A stretch of DNA of 64,000 bases from Methylopila turkensis (GCF_027922325.1 NZ_BSFL01000001.1:925610-989609); one strand, 5' to 3'; counted from the stretch's first letter, positions 9,021 to 17,968 are shown. Numbers and translations: made by a program. Notes: a model not told the origin generated them from the sequence alone.

Positions 9021-9499
9021 CCGACGTCCTGTGAAACCCCGCGGCCGGGGTCGATGGGATCCGGCGCGAGGCGCGCCCGGCGACGCCACATGACGCGTCG
9101 AAGGCGTCCAGTTCCCGGCCCCGGGGGCTACAGACCGTCCGTCTCGAGCTTCTCGTGACCGACTTCGATGTGGAGGGACAAGAGGGCCCTGTCGACGTCC
9201 GACCGTGATCAAAGTGACTTGCATCAAGCGGACGTTCCCAAAGACCGCTGAGGGTCACCTACGGCCAGCGGCCACCGCCGCTTGGCGCCAGAAGCTGTCG
9301 CTTGCGACTCGCCGCATTGCGGACATCGTTGTTCAATGCGGGACATGGTCGACCGACGCCTCGCAGCAGCCGCAGGACGGGTCCTTGTAGACCACCATCC
9401 GCGGCTTGGCCCCAGCGCAACGAGATCAACGTCTTCGACCCGCGTGCGCATGAATAGCCTGCCGCCCTATCAGGCCTCGCCTCTGGGGACCGTACCGGG
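9021..9499. other. gene-free debris next to the transposase remnant
   Basis: No coding region is supported. An inverted repeat CCGCATTG...CAATGCGG spans 9312-9341 with a 14-base spacer. At 9226-9240 the sequence AGCGGACGTTCCC resembles the GACGTTGGCG repeat seen at other junctions in this window (19.2, 27.0, 32.5 and 38.8 kb). Confidence 0.4.
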
Positions 9500-10384
9500 T
9501 CAGCGCGCGTTTGCAGCTGAAGGCGTTGCGAACGCCTCGGCCAGCAGGTCGATCAGCACCCGCACCTTTCGTGGCAGATGCTGCCCCTGCGGCCGTACGA
9601 TGTAGATGCCGACCGCGGGCAGGTCATAGCTTTGCAGCACCGGTGTCAGCGTGCCTTCGGCGACGTAGGGCGCAGCGATAATTTCTCCCAATACGGCAAT
9701 GCCGACACCTCTTGCCGCAGCCTCCGCGATAACAAAGGCGTTGTCTGCTTTGAACCGACCATGCGGGCGCAACGGAATCGTTTCAACACCGCGTCTGAAG
9801 TTCCAGACGTCCGCGCCAGGCGTGATGCAAGAGTGCTGCAGAACGTCGGATGGCGTTTGCAGTTCGCCGTGCTCCGACAGGTAGGTGGGACTTGCATAGA
9901 GGCGAACAGGGAGCTCACCGACTTTGCGCGCCACCAGATTTGAGTCGGACAGGTATCCGACGCGAATGGCGCAATCGAAGCCCTCGGCGGCAAGGTCGAC
10001 ATAGCGATCATTGAAGCGAATGTGGACGTGCAGATCCTTGTGCCGTTGAGCGAGTTCGGCGAGGACCGGCGCCAACTGGCGACCGAACGAGGCTGGCGCT
10101 GCGACGCGAAGTAGGCCCCTGAGCGCCCCGGCGGGCGACATGTCTTCGCGTGCATTATCGATGACCGCGCAGACCTTCGCCGCTTCATCCCGGAAATGGG
10201 CGCCGGCCTCTGTCAGAACGACGCCTCGGGTCGTGCGGGCGACAAGCTGAGCGCCGAGTTCGTCTTCGAGCCGCAACAAGCGACGGCTGACGATCGATTT
10301 CGCCAGACCGAGCCGACGAGCGGCGGAGTTGACCCCGCCCGCATCGGCGATCTCGACAAACACGCGAAGGTCTTCAATTTCCAA
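9500..10384 (-). CDS. LysR-family transcriptional regulator
   Basis: A 294-residue LysR regulator. The DNA-binding domain shows MEIEDLRVFVEIADAGGVNSAARRLG and SKSIVSRRLLRLEDELG-like helices, then the effector-binding domain. The start is a TTG with GGGGGTCGG upstream; an in-frame TAG lies five codons before it, so no longer form is possible. It is divergent from the FMN reductase gene at 10594 across 209 bp, the likely control region. It is of the CrgA/DhuR-like group by general appearance, but the inducer is not predictable. Confidence 0.92.
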   Translation of the reverse strand: MEIEDLRVFVEIADAGGVNSAARRLGLAKSIVSRRLLRLEDELGAQLVARTTRGVVLTEAGAHFRDEAAKVCAVIDNAREDMSPAGALRGLLRVAAPASFGRQLAPVLAELAQRHKDLHVHIRFNDRYVDLAAEGFDCAIRVGYLSDSNLVARKVGELPVRLYASPTYLSEHGELQTPSDVLQHSCITPGADVWNFRRGVETIPLRPHGRFKADNAFVIAEAAARGVGIAVLGEIIAAPYVAEGTLTPVLQSYDLPAVGIYIVRPQGQHLPRKVRVLIDLLAEAFATPSAANAR

Positions 10385-10593
10385 ACCGACCCCCGTCTAA
10401 CTGCCGGGCAGCGCACACCGAGAGTGTGCCTGAATCACCGACGGTTGTCAGCCGCTAACCGCCCAAGTGTTCCGGATGCGGGGACGCCGAAGCCCGCCTC
10501 GGATGGCTAGTAGGCTATCAGCCGTCCGGTCATTTTCCCCTCGGCAAGCCATTCGACGCCTGACCCGCGCGAGGCATCGAGGAGATCAAAGCC

Positions 10594-11199
10594 ATGTCCA
10601 CGACAGATCACGCTAGGCCTAAGATCGCTCTGATCATTGGGACGACCCGCGGAGCCCGTTTCGCCGACGTTCCGGCCCAGTGGATGCTGAGACAAGCGCA
10701 GTCCCGCTCCGACATTGACGTCGAGCTTCTCGACCTCCGCGACTTTAATCTGCCGATGTTCGACGAGGTCGCCTCAAGCGCGTTCGCACCGAGCCAGAGC
10801 GCTGAGGCGACGCGCTGGCAGCATGAGTTGGCGCGCTTCGACGGCTTCATCTTCGTCGTCGCCGAGTACAATCATTCCTTGTCGGCTGTCCTCAAGAACG
10901 CGCTCGACCAAGCGTACAAGGAGTGGAGCCACAAGCCGTTCACCGCGATCGGCTACGGGGGGATGGGCGCTGCCCGAGCCTTAGAGCACCTCCGTCAGAT
11001 CGCAGTCGAGTTGCACATGGTCTCGACGCACGCGGCCGTCCACATCGGTGGGGCCGACTTCTTCACGATCTTCCCTGCTGTCGGCAATCAGCCGATCGAA
11101 AGGATCGAGCAGAATCTTCTTGGCTCCGCGAAGATCGCGCTGGACGAACTCGTCTGGTGGGCCAAGGCCACGATGGCCGCTCGCGCCTTGGACGCCTGA
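10594..11199 (+). CDS. NAD(P)H-dependent FMN reductase
   Basis: A 201-residue flavodoxin-fold reductase of the NADPH-dependent FMN reductase family (ArsH/ChrR/SsuE/AzoR-like superfamily). The phosphate-binding loop is LIIGTTRGARF and the flavin segment is VVAEYNHSLSAVLKNALD followed by IGYGGMGAARALEHLR. Such enzymes reduce quinones or azo compounds, or supply reduced FMN to two-component monooxygenases. GGAG precedes the ATG. It lies next to its divergent LysR gene and about 400 bp before the sigma-54 block. A link to that block (reduced flavin for an organosulfur monooxygenase) is possible but only by proximity. Confidence 0.88.
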   Translation: MSTTDHARPKIALIIGTTRGARFADVPAQWMLRQAQSRSDIDVELLDLRDFNLPMFDEVASSAFAPSQSAEATRWQHELARFDGFIFVVAEYNHSLSAVLKNALDQAYKEWSHKPFTAIGYGGMGAARALEHLRQIAVELHMVSTHAAVHIGGADFFTIFPAVGNQPIERIEQNLLGSAKIALDELVWWAKATMAARALDA

Positions 11200-11473
11200 G
11201 CCAGAGCAACGCGCAGCGTCTTCTTATTGCACGATCTCGGCAGGGTCGAGTTATCGAGCCGGCTTGTCACGGCGCCGATGACCCGGACGCAGGCAATACG
11301 TAGGAGACCCCCGGCGAACTGGCGGCGCGGTCGTCCATAGCGCGCCGCAAAACGGATGCGAGGTTTGAGGGCGGGCCAGGTTAGCGCCGGGTCAAACTCT
11401 AAGGCGCGACAACGATCGACTGCGTCGGCGGTTCGGCTGATCGGCGGCTACGGGCAGGCCTCGGAACGCCGAG

Positions 11474-11505
11474 TGCCGGTAAATTGTCGGCATTAGGTCG
11501 GCATT
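11474..11505 (+). promoter_or_regulatory. candidate upstream activator sites of the sigma-54 promoter
   Basis: TGCCG and CGGCA form a dyad (11474-11478 and 11488-11492), and GTCGGCATT occurs twice 11 bases apart (from 11487 and 11498). It lies 60-90 bp before a -24/-12 promoter. Related TTGTCG repeats occur before the second such promoter, so both are likely binding sites of the activator encoded at 13013-14638. The rest of the 11200-11564 stretch shows no gene. Confidence 0.5.
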
Positions 11506-11564
11506 GCTGGCGCTGTCACGCCAGGCGGCTCTGGTGATCAGGTGGGATTCTTCACGCAGTCGCA

Positions 11565-11580
11565 TGGCACAGGCATTGCT
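11565..11580 (+). promoter_or_regulatory. sigma-54 (-24/-12) promoter
   Basis: TGGCACAGGCATTGCT matches the RpoN consensus TGGCAC-R-N4-TTGC-W at every conserved position. Transcription should start near 11591, twenty bases before the proposed ATG of the binding-protein gene. Confidence 0.8.
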
Positions 11581-11610
11581 CATCGATCCAGGTCATCGAT
11601 GGAGAGCGCA

Positions 11611-12945
11611 ATGAGCGGGTCTGGATCAAATTGGAAGCTGACACGCTGTCCCTGCGGCGCGCATTCAAGTCAGGCCGCTCATGACGAGGCGCTCTCGGTC
11701 GCGGCCGTCGAACACGCGACCGAACAGGCGCTGTTGAAGGCGATCTTCCCCAAGACGATCGAGCGGCGCCTGTTCCTTCAGGCGATCGGCGCGACCACGG
11801 CCGCAGCCGCGCTCAACCACGTCTTCCCGGTGAAGGCCGCCGCTCAAGCTCTTGGCGAGGCGGGGGCGCCCGAAAAAGCGAACCTCAAGGTCGGCTTCAT
11901 TCCGATCACCTGCGCGACTCCCATCATCATGGGCGCGCCTATGGGCTTCTACGAGAAGCAGAAGCTCAATGTCGAGGTGGTGAAGACCGCCGGTTGGGCG
12001 ATCATCCGCGACAAGACCATCAACGGCGAATATGACGCCGCCCAGATGCTTGCGCCGATGCCGCTCCAAATCTCGATGGGCCTTGGCGCGACCAAGACGC
12101 CCTTCGTCACGCCCGCGATCGAGAACGTCAACGGCCAGGCCATCTGCCTCGCCAACAAGCACAAGGACAATCGCGATCCGAAGAATTGGAAGGGCTTCAA
12201 GTTCGCCATCCCCTACGACTTCTCGAACCACAATTACCTGCTGCGCTATTACCTCGCCGAGCACGGCATCGATCCGGACACGGACGTTCAGCTGAGGCTC
12301 GTGCCGCCGCCCGAGATGGTCGCGAACCTGCGCGCTGACAACATCGATGGCTTCCTGGCTCCCGACAACATCGTGCAGCGTGCGGTCTATGACGGCGTCG
12401 GCTTTATCCATCTGCTGTCGAAGGAGATCTGGGACGGCCACCCCTGCTGCAGCTTCTCGCTGTCGCGTAAGATGATGGCGGACACGCCGAACACCGCCGC
12501 AGCGCTCCTGCGCGCCATCATGCAGGCGACCTCCTATGCCCAGAGGCCGGAGAATCGGAAGGAGATCGCGGTCGCCATCGCGCCCGCGAACTATCTCAAC
12601 CAGCCGGTGACGGTCGTCGAGCAGGTGCTGACCGGCACCTATGCGGACGGACTTGGCGGCGTGAAGAAAGACCCCGCGCGCATCGCCTTCGACCCGTTCC
12701 CCTATGAAAGCTACGCCATCTGGACGCTGACCCAGATGAAGCGCTGGGGCCAGATTAAGGGCGACGTCGACTTCCAGGCGATCGCGAGGGACGTCTATCT
12801 CGCGACCGACGCCGAGAAGGCCATGAAGGAGGCCGGCATCGCGGCCCCGTCGTCAACCGCCAAGACCTTCAGCGTCATGGGCAAGCCGTTCGATCCGTCG
12901 AAGCCGGACGAATATCTCGCTTCCTTCGCGATCAAGCGAAGCTGA
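11611..12945 (+). CDS. CmpA/NrtA-family ABC transporter substrate-binding protein, Tat-exported
   Basis: A 444-residue solute-binding protein of the nitrate/bicarbonate/sulfonate group (NMT1-like fold): LKVGFIPITCATPIIMG, AAQMLAPMPLQISMG, then WKGFKFAIPYDFSNHNYLLR and the WDGHPCCSFS segment. An unusual ~50-residue leader with CPCG (Cys13, Cys15) precedes a twin-arginine signal, ERRLFLQAIG at about residues 51-60. Twin-arginine export implies folding, perhaps with a cofactor, before export. The ATG at 11611 is preferred over 11599 because GGAG lies at correct spacing and the sigma-54 start site would be about 20 bases upstream. No ABC permease or ATPase gene lies nearby, so its transporter partner is elsewhere or it acts as a binding protein or sensor. 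The ligand is not assignable; the neighbours suggest a sulfur compound. Confidence 0.88.
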   Translation: MSGSGSNWKLTRCPCGAHSSQAAHDEALSVAAVEHATEQALLKAIFPKTIERRLFLQAIGATTAAAALNHVFPVKAAAQALGEAGAPEKANLKVGFIPITCATPIIMGAPMGFYEKQKLNVEVVKTAGWAIIRDKTINGEYDAAQMLAPMPLQISMGLGATKTPFVTPAIENVNGQAICLANKHKDNRDPKNWKGFKFAIPYDFSNHNYLLRYYLAEHGIDPDTDVQLRLVPPPEMVANLRADNIDGFLAPDNIVQRAVYDGVGFIHLLSKEIWDGHPCCSFSLSRKMMADTPNTAAALLRAIMQATSYAQRPENRKEIAVAIAPANYLNQPVTVVEQVLTGTYADGLGGVKKDPARIAFDPFPYESYAIWTLTQMKRWGQIKGDVDFQAIARDVYLATDAEKAMKEAGIAAPSSTAKTFSVMGKPFDPSKPDEYLASFAIKRS

Positions 12946-13012
12946 CCGCCTGCGCGCATCACGTCCCGCCGAGCCCGGCCCGCGCCCTCTTCGGCGCGCG
13001 CCGTTTCGCGCT

Positions 13013-14638
13013 ATGAGTCCCGAAAAGGCGACGATTGGCGACATGACGAACGAAACACGGGACGTCCACCGCGAGACCAGCGGCTTCTGGCGCACCCAGG
13101 AGATGTTCCTGATCCAGGAGGTCACGAACCTCATCGGGAAGGGGCTTTATTTCGACCAGGTGGCCCGCGGCGCGCTGCACCTGATGTCCGAGATGCTCGG
13201 CCTCAACCGGGGCCGCATCGTGCTGAAATCGCAAGATGAGGACGTCTACCGCATCGCCTATTCGTACGGTCTTACGACCGCCGAGGCCGCGCGCGGCCGC
13301 TACCAGCTCGGCGAGGGCGTGACCGGCAGCGTCATCCAGGCCGGACACCTCGTCATCGTGCAGGACATAGACAAGGAGCCGACGTTCCTCGGCCGCGCGG
13401 TGGAGCGCTCGCGTCTGCCCGAGGGCGTCGTCTCTTTTCTCGCCTGCCCGATCCGCGTCGAGGATCGCACGGTCGGCGCGCTCGCCTGCCACCGCATCCG
13501 CCACCGTGACCGGCCGCTGCAGGACGACGTCCGGATCCTCAAGATCGTCGCGACGCTGCTCGGCCAGCTCCTGACCCTGAACGACCGGCTCGACCGGCGC
13601 ATGCGCGCCATCGAGGCGCGCGAGCCGCTCGCCAAGCCATCGGACCAGGCCGCGCGATACGGCATCGTCGGCGAGGCCCCGGCGCTGCTGCGCGCCATCG
13701 CCCAGATCGAACAGGTTGCGGACGCGACTGCGAGCGTCCTGCTGCTCGGCGAATCCGGGACGGGCAAGGAGCTGTTCGCCCATGCGCTGCACGCCGCGGG
13801 GCCGCGGAAGTCCAAGCCCTTCATGAAGGTCAACTGCGCGGCGATCCCTGAGAGCCTATTTGAATCCGAGCTTTTCGGCCATGAGCGCGGCGCCTTCACG
13901 GGCGCGACGGAAGCGCGGGCCGGCTGGTTCGAGCAGGCGAGCGGCGGCACGATCTTTCTCGACGAGATCGGCGAAATGCCGTTGCTGCTGCAGACCAAAC
14001 TCCTGCGCACGCTGCAGGAGGGCGTGGTGATGCGGCTCGGTGGCAAGCGGGAGATCCGGGTCGACATGCGTCTGGTCGCGGCGACGAACCGCGATCTTTC
14101 GCTCGCGGTCGAGCGCGGCGATTTTCGCGAGGACCTTTTCTACCGGCTCAACGTCATCCCGATCCAACTGCCCTCGCTCAGCCAGCGGGCTGCCGACATT
14201 CCACAGCTCGCCCGCCATTTTCTCAACCGCGCCAACGCTTCCAACCGCCGCGAGGTCGCGCTGACGGCGGACGCGATGCATTACCTCAGCGAACAGCCCT
14301 GGCCAGGGAACGTGCGGCAGTTGTCGAACTTCATCGAGCGCCTCGTGCTGCTTGCCAGCGCCCCGGTGCTGGGACGCGTCGAAGTGGCCTCGCTCCTCGC
14401 CGACCGCGCCTTCGACATCGCCGCCCCGAGGCAGCGGCCGCCGGAGGCGCACTTCGCACCCGCCGCCATGCCGGTGCGGCCTTATCTGCCCGTGAAGTCC
14501 CACACCTCCGACGACCTTCGCCGCGCGCTCGAGCTTTCAGGAGGCAACAAGGCGCGGGCCGCGCAGCAGCTTGGCCTCACCGAGCGGCAGTTTTTCTACC
14601 GCCTCAAGAAGCTCGGGCTCGAGCCGGCCAGAAGCTGA
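13013..14638 (+). CDS. sigma-54-dependent activator with GAF domain (NifA/SfnR-like)
   Basis: A 541-residue enhancer-binding protein. A GAF domain occupies about residues 35-190. The AAA+ domain begins with Walker A GESGTGKE (about 246-253), carries the sigma-54 contact loop GAFTGA (about 293-298) in ESELFGHERGAFTGA, and continues with GGTIFLDEIGEMP and the ATNRDL sensor. A Fis-type helix-turn-helix ends the protein (KARAAQQLGLTERQFFYRLKKLG). It has the domain order of NifA and one-component activators. An alternative start is the ATG ten codons in (13043). It lies between two genes or operons that each have a -24/-12 promoter and TTGTCG-type repeats, so it is very probably their activator; the GAF domain should bind the inducer. 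Confidence 0.95.
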   Translation: MSPEKATIGDMTNETRDVHRETSGFWRTQEMFLIQEVTNLIGKGLYFDQVARGALHLMSEMLGLNRGRIVLKSQDEDVYRIAYSYGLTTAEAARGRYQLGEGVTGSVIQAGHLVIVQDIDKEPTFLGRAVERSRLPEGVVSFLACPIRVEDRTVGALACHRIRHRDRPLQDDVRILKIVATLLGQLLTLNDRLDRRMRAIEAREPLAKPSDQAARYGIVGEAPALLRAIAQIEQVADATASVLLLGESGTGKELFAHALHAAGPRKSKPFMKVNCAAIPESLFESELFGHERGAFTGATEARAGWFEQASGGTIFLDEIGEMPLLLQTKLLRTLQEGVVMRLGGKREIRVDMRLVAATNRDLSLAVERGDFREDLFYRLNVIPIQLPSLSQRAADIPQLARHFLNRANASNRREVALTADAMHYLSEQPWPGNVRQLSNFIERLVLLASAPVLGRVEVASLLADRAFDIAAPRQRPPEAHFAPAAMPVRPYLPVKSHTSDDLRRALELSGGNKARAAQQLGLTERQFFYRLKKLGLEPARS

Positions 14639-14640
14639 AC

Positions 14641-14673
14641 CGACAATTCCGGCATTGTCGACATTTTGTCGAC
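14641..14673 (+). promoter_or_regulatory. candidate activator binding sites upstream of second sigma-54 promoter
   Basis: CGACAAT and ATTGTCG form a 7-bp inverted repeat around TCCGGC (14641-14660). GTCGACATTTT and GTCGACGG then repeat directly with 11-base spacing. The layout, about 100-130 bp before the -24/-12 element, matches an enhancer. The same TTGTCG core and 11-bp phase occur at 11474-11505. Confidence 0.5.
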
Positions 14674-14773
14674 GGACGGAGGCGGCGCGCGACCTACGCC
14701 GCTCATCGGAGCGCAGAATAGGTTCGCTCAATTTTCAGCCGGTTTGGCTTCCTCAGCCTCTGCCGGTGCGGGT

Positions 14774-14789
14774 TGGCACAGGCGTTGCG
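14774..14789 (+). promoter_or_regulatory. sigma-54 (-24/-12) promoter of the OsmC-ACAD-rubredoxin operon
   Basis: TGGCACAGGCGTTGCG fits TGGCAC-R-N4-TTGC; only the final W position differs. It shares TGGCACAGGC with the promoter at 11565. The predicted start is near 14800, 50 bases before the OsmC ATG. Confidence 0.75.
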
Positions 14790-14849
14790 TTGACGTTTCG
14801 TGAAGGATGGCGGGACATACCGCCGCCCGCGGAACACCGAGGACAGCCC

Positions 14850-15401
14850 ATGACCGCCTCCGCCCAAATCAAGACCGCCGAGACCTATCTGCGCCCGATC
14901 GACCGCGACGGCCTGATGGCCTTCGCCGAGAAGGGCCGCAACAACCCGAACAGCCGCGGCACCAACGTCGTGAAGACCGTGGTGGACGGCCAGTACCGGA
15001 CCCTCAGCTATGTGGGCGACCACGCCCCCGTCGTCGTCGACGAGCCGCTGCACCTCTTCGGCGAGAACACCGCGCCGGCGCCTGGCGAGATCGTGCTCTC
15101 GGCGCTCGGCGGCTGCCTTGCGGTCGGCATCACGGCCGTCGCGACATGGAAGCAGGTCCGCCTGTCGAAGCTCGAGATCAGGCTTGAGGGCGACATCGGC
15201 AACCCGGCCGCCTGGGGCGCCGGCGGCGCCGAGCGCGAGCCGTCGCAGATGGGCTTTCAGGAGATCCGCGTGAGCGTCGACATCGAGGGCGACGCAACTC
15301 GCGAGGAGTTCGATGAGATTGTGCGACAGGCGAACTATTTCTCGCCGGTCGCCAACACCATGCGCAATCCGATCCCCTTCAAGATCGCGCTCGCGGACTG
15401 A
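14850..15401 (+). CDS. OsmC-family protein lacking the second Cys
   Basis: A 183-residue OsmC/Ohr-fold protein. The first conserved cysteine is present in ALGGCLAVGI, but the place of the second (CPV in many members) reads YFSPVANTMRNP, so the peroxidatic/resolving pair of Ohr/OsmC is incomplete. The family handles organic hydroperoxides or, in YhfA-like branches, other thiol chemistry. GAGGACAGCCC gives a good ribosome binding site for this ATG; longer in-frame starts would lie upstream of the sigma-54 promoter and are rejected. It is the first gene of the operon. With a persulfide dioxygenase downstream, a role in handling a persulfide or protein-bound sulfur is conceivable, but this is inference. 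Confidence 0.85.
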   Translation: MTASAQIKTAETYLRPIDRDGLMAFAEKGRNNPNSRGTNVVKTVVDGQYRTLSYVGDHAPVVVDEPLHLFGENTAPAPGEIVLSALGGCLAVGITAVATWKQVRLSKLEIRLEGDIGNPAAWGAGGAEREPSQMGFQEIRVSVDIEGDATREEFDEIVRQANYFSPVANTMRNPIPFKIALAD

Positions 15402-15409
15402 AGGACCAA

Positions 15410-15430
15410 GGGGCCGCGTCGAGCGGCCCC
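15410..15430 (+). other. intra-operon stem-loop
   Basis: GGGGCCGC and GCGGCCCC form a perfect 8-bp stem with a 5-base loop between the OsmC stop and the next gene. No T-run follows, so it could be an RNA-stability or partial termination element that raises OsmC message over the distal genes. Confidence 0.45.
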
Positions 15431-15458
15431 CGACCACTCCCGGTTGGAGACTTAGCCG

Positions 15459-16619
15459 ATGGCCGGCGCGCTCGCTCTCGATCAGCATGCATTCGACACG
15501 TCACCGGACCCGGTCGGCGAAACGGTGCTCGCCCGCACCCGCGCCATCTCGGACGGCGCGCTGCGCGCAAAGGCGCATGCGATCGACGAGGGCCACTATC
15601 CGCTCGAGATCATGCGCGACTTCGCGCGTGTGGGCGCTCTGTCGGCGCATCTGAAATCCGCCGGCGGGAACTTCGGTCTCGCAATCGACGCCATGCGAGC
15701 CGGCGCGAGGCAATGCGGCTCCACCGGCTTCCTGATGTGGTGCCACGGCGTCTTCGGCCTCTATCTCGACCACTCGGAGAATTGCGGGCTCGCCGACCGC
15801 ATGCTGCCGCCCCATGCCGCGGGCGAAACCTTCGGGGGCACGGCGCTTTCCAACCCGATGAAGTCGTTCGCGGGCATCGAGCCGATGGCGCTGAAGGCCG
15901 GGCGCGTGCCCGGCGGCTACCGCGTCACCGGCACGCTGCCCTGGGTCAGCCATATCGGGCGCGGCCAGTATTGCGGGGCGATCGCGCAGGTGGTCGACGC
16001 CTCCGGCGCGCCCTCCCACGAGATCATGTTCGTGCTCCGCTGCGACGAGCCGGTGGAGCTGCGCCAGTGCCCGGTCTTCTCCGGCATGGAGGGCACGAGC
16101 ACCTGGGGCCTGCGGCTCGCCGACGTGCGCATTGACGACGCCGACCTCATCGCCGATCCGGCGAAGCCTTTTATCGCGAAGATCCGTGCGGCCTTCATAC
16201 TCCTACAGCTTGGGATGGGGCTCGGAGTCACCGAGGGCGCGATCGACTCGATGCTCGAGGTCGAGAGCGTTCTGGGACATGTGAACCAGTACCTCGACAA
16301 CCGGCCTGACGAGATCGCGGGCGAGCTTGACGAGCTCGCGGGCCGCGTGGCGAAGCTCGCAGAGACGCCGTTCGAGACCTCCACGGATTACCTGATCGAC
16401 GTGCTCGACGCGCGCGCCCAAGCGTCGGAACTGTCGCTGCGCTCGACCCAATCGGCGCTCTTGCATCAGGGCGCGCGCGGCTACCTGATGTCGGCAGCGC
16501 CGCAGCGGCGCGTCCGCGAGGCGCATTTCGTGGCGATCGTCACGCCCGCCATAAAGCATCTGCGCAGCGAGATGACGCGGCTCTCCAAGGTCGCGCAGCC
16601 GGCGGGGGCGCTGACGTGA
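15459..16619 (+). CDS. acyl-CoA dehydrogenase-family flavoprotein (possibly SfnB/DszC-like)
   Basis: A 386-residue protein with the acyl-CoA dehydrogenase fold: an N-terminal helical domain ([20 protein letters not shown]), a middle beta domain ([18 protein letters not shown]) and a C-terminal helical bundle. I could not identify the canonical catalytic Glu. Together with the context this makes a monooxygenase or oxidoreductase of the SfnB/MsuC/DszC type, as found in organosulfur metabolism, at least as likely as a true fatty acyl-CoA dehydrogenase. TTGGAGA precedes the ATG. Its stop overlaps the GTG of the rubredoxin fusion gene (GTGA), so the flavoprotein and the electron carrier should be made together; the fusion may pass electrons to or from this enzyme. 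Confidence 0.8.
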   Translation: MAGALALDQHAFDTSPDPVGETVLARTRAISDGALRAKAHAIDEGHYPLEIMRDFARVGALSAHLKSAGGNFGLAIDAMRAGARQCGSTGFLMWCHGVFGLYLDHSENCGLADRMLPPHAAGETFGGTALSNPMKSFAGIEPMALKAGRVPGGYRVTGTLPWVSHIGRGQYCGAIAQVVDASGAPSHEIMFVLRCDEPVELRQCPVFSGMEGTSTWGLRLADVRIDDADLIADPAKPFIAKIRAAFILLQLGMGLGVTEGAIDSMLEVESVLGHVNQYLDNRPDEIAGELDELAGRVAKLAETPFETSTDYLIDVLDARAQASELSLRSTQSALLHQGARGYLMSAAPQRRVREAHFVAIVTPAIKHLRSEMTRLSKVAQPAGALT

Positions 16620-17968
16620 ACGCCGGGACCGCCATCCCCGCCGTGATCGAGCCGACCGACGGGCTCGGCCCTTGGCGGCGCTACATCTGCCGCGTCTGCG
16701 GGCTGATCTACGACGAGGCGGAAGGCGACGTCGATAGCGGCATCGCGCCCGGCACGCGCTTCGACGACATTCCCGACGACTGGGAATGCCCGATCTGCAA
16801 CGTCACCAAGGCGGATTTCGACCCTCTCGTCCCGCGCGCCGCCGTGAGCGCGCCGCAGGCCGCGACGCCGGTCTCGCGCACAAGCGGCGTCGTCATCGTG
16901 GGCGCCGGGACCGCCGGCTGGGGCGCAGCCGAAGCCATCCGCGCGCTCGATCCGGCGACGCCCATAACGGTGGTCACGGCCTGCTCGGGCGACGTCTATT
17001 ACAAGCCCGAACTTTCGGTCGCGCTGACGCGCGGCGCGACGCCGAGCAGCCTTCGCCGCGAGACCGGCGCGCAAGCCGCAGCGCGTCTCGGCGTGCGGCT
17101 GATGAAGGAAACCGTCGCTGTCGGACTGTCGCCAGCGAGCGGGACGCTCCGCACCACGCGCGGGACCGTGCGCTTTTCCGACCTCGTGCTGGCTCAGGGC
17201 GCGCGCTCCGCGGCGCCCGCCTGCCTGCCCGCCCACCTCTGCTGGCGCGTCAACGATCTCGCGGCCTGGTCGGGCCTCCACGCCGCGCTTTCGTGCGGGC
17301 CGCAGCGCGTCGCAATCGTGGGCGCGGGCATGGTCGGCTGCGAACTCGCCGAGGATCTTGCGGGCGCCGGCCATGACGTAACGCTGATCGGCATCGAGGA
17401 ACTGCCGCTCCTGGCGATGCTGCCGCGCCCGGCTGCGGAGCGGCTCGCGGCGGGCTTTTCGAAGATCGGCGTCCGCTTCCTTGGCGGGCGGGCGGTCGGC
17501 AAGGTCGAACGGATCGACGAGCGCCTGCGACTGACTCTCGCGTCCGGCGAGACGGTCGAAGCCGACCAGATCGTCGCCGCGACCGGGCTCGCGACCGAAC
17601 CCCGCCTCGCGCGCAGCGGCGGCCTCGCGTTCGACCGTGGGATCGTGGTCGATCCGAAGACGATGCGCACGAGCGCCGAACACGTCTACGCTCTCGGCGA
17701 CTGCGTGACGATCGGGGGCGCGCCCTGCCGCTTCGTCGAGCCGATCCGCGGACAGGCTGAGGCGATCGCGAACGCCATCCTCAAGCGCGACCATAGCGGA
17801 TATGCCCACCGCGCCCCGGTGATCCGCCTGAAGACGCGGTCGACCCCGGTGGTGATCGAGGGCGCGCCGTCGACGGCCGGCGAATGGCGCGTGCTGCAGG
17901 ACGACGCAGACGCGCTTGTCATGGAGCAATGGGCGGGCGGCGCGCGCGTTGCGAGGCTCGCGGCATGA
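16616..17968 (+). CDS. rubredoxin fused to FAD-dependent rubredoxin reductase
   Basis: A 450-residue fusion. Residues about 20-70 are a rubredoxin with the four iron-ligating cysteines Cys25 and Cys28 (CRVCG) and Cys58 and Cys61 (CPICN). A short linker leads to an FAD/NAD(P)H pyridine nucleotide-disulfide reductase domain with [12 protein letters not shown], a second nucleotide-binding site [17 protein letters not shown] and YALGDCVT for FAD. The arrangement lets one polypeptide take electrons from NAD(P)H to its own rubredoxin. The partner is most likely the adjacent acyl-CoA-dehydrogenase-like protein. The start is GTG, in a 4-bp overlap with the upstream gene; the downstream gene overlaps by ATGA. 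Rubredoxin and reductase are usually separate proteins, so the fusion is notable. Confidence 0.92.
   Translation: MNAGTAIPAVIEPTDGLGPWRRYICRVCGLIYDEAEGDVDSGIAPGTRFDDIPDDWECPICNVTKADFDPLVPRAAVSAPQAATPVSRTSGVVIVGAGTAGWGAAEAIRALDPATPITVVTACSGDVYYKPELSVALTRGATPSSLRRETGAQAAARLGVRLMKETVAVGLSPASGTLRTTRGTVRFSDLVLAQGARSAAPACLPAHLCWRVNDLAAWSGLHAALSCGPQRVAIVGAGMVGCELAEDLAGAGHDVTLIGIEELPLLAMLPRPAAERLAAGFSKIGVRFLGGRAVGKVERIDERLRLTLASGETVEADQIVAATGLATEPRLARSGGLAFDRGIVVDPKTMRTSAEHVYALGDCVTIGGAPCRFVEPIRGQAEAIANAILKRDHSGYAHRAPVIRLKTRSTPVVIEGAPSTAGEWRVLQDDADALVMEQWAGGARVARLAA

Noticed and set aside
12420..12470. HPCCSFS taken as the CCCFC iron site of THI5-type HMP-P synthases
   Set aside because: The order and spacing of cysteines differ, and the whole protein follows the NrtA/CmpA binding-protein pattern.
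14571..14849. Longer OsmC protein starting at 14571
   Set aside because: This stretch includes the sigma-54 promoter and enhancer repeats; the ATG at 14850 has a strong ribosome binding site and the correct family start.
16481..17929. 482-codon open frame antisense to the rubredoxin fusion
   Set aside because: The composition (RR, GG, AR runs) is that of a GC-rich antisense shadow; the sense frame has clear rubredoxin and FAD motifs.
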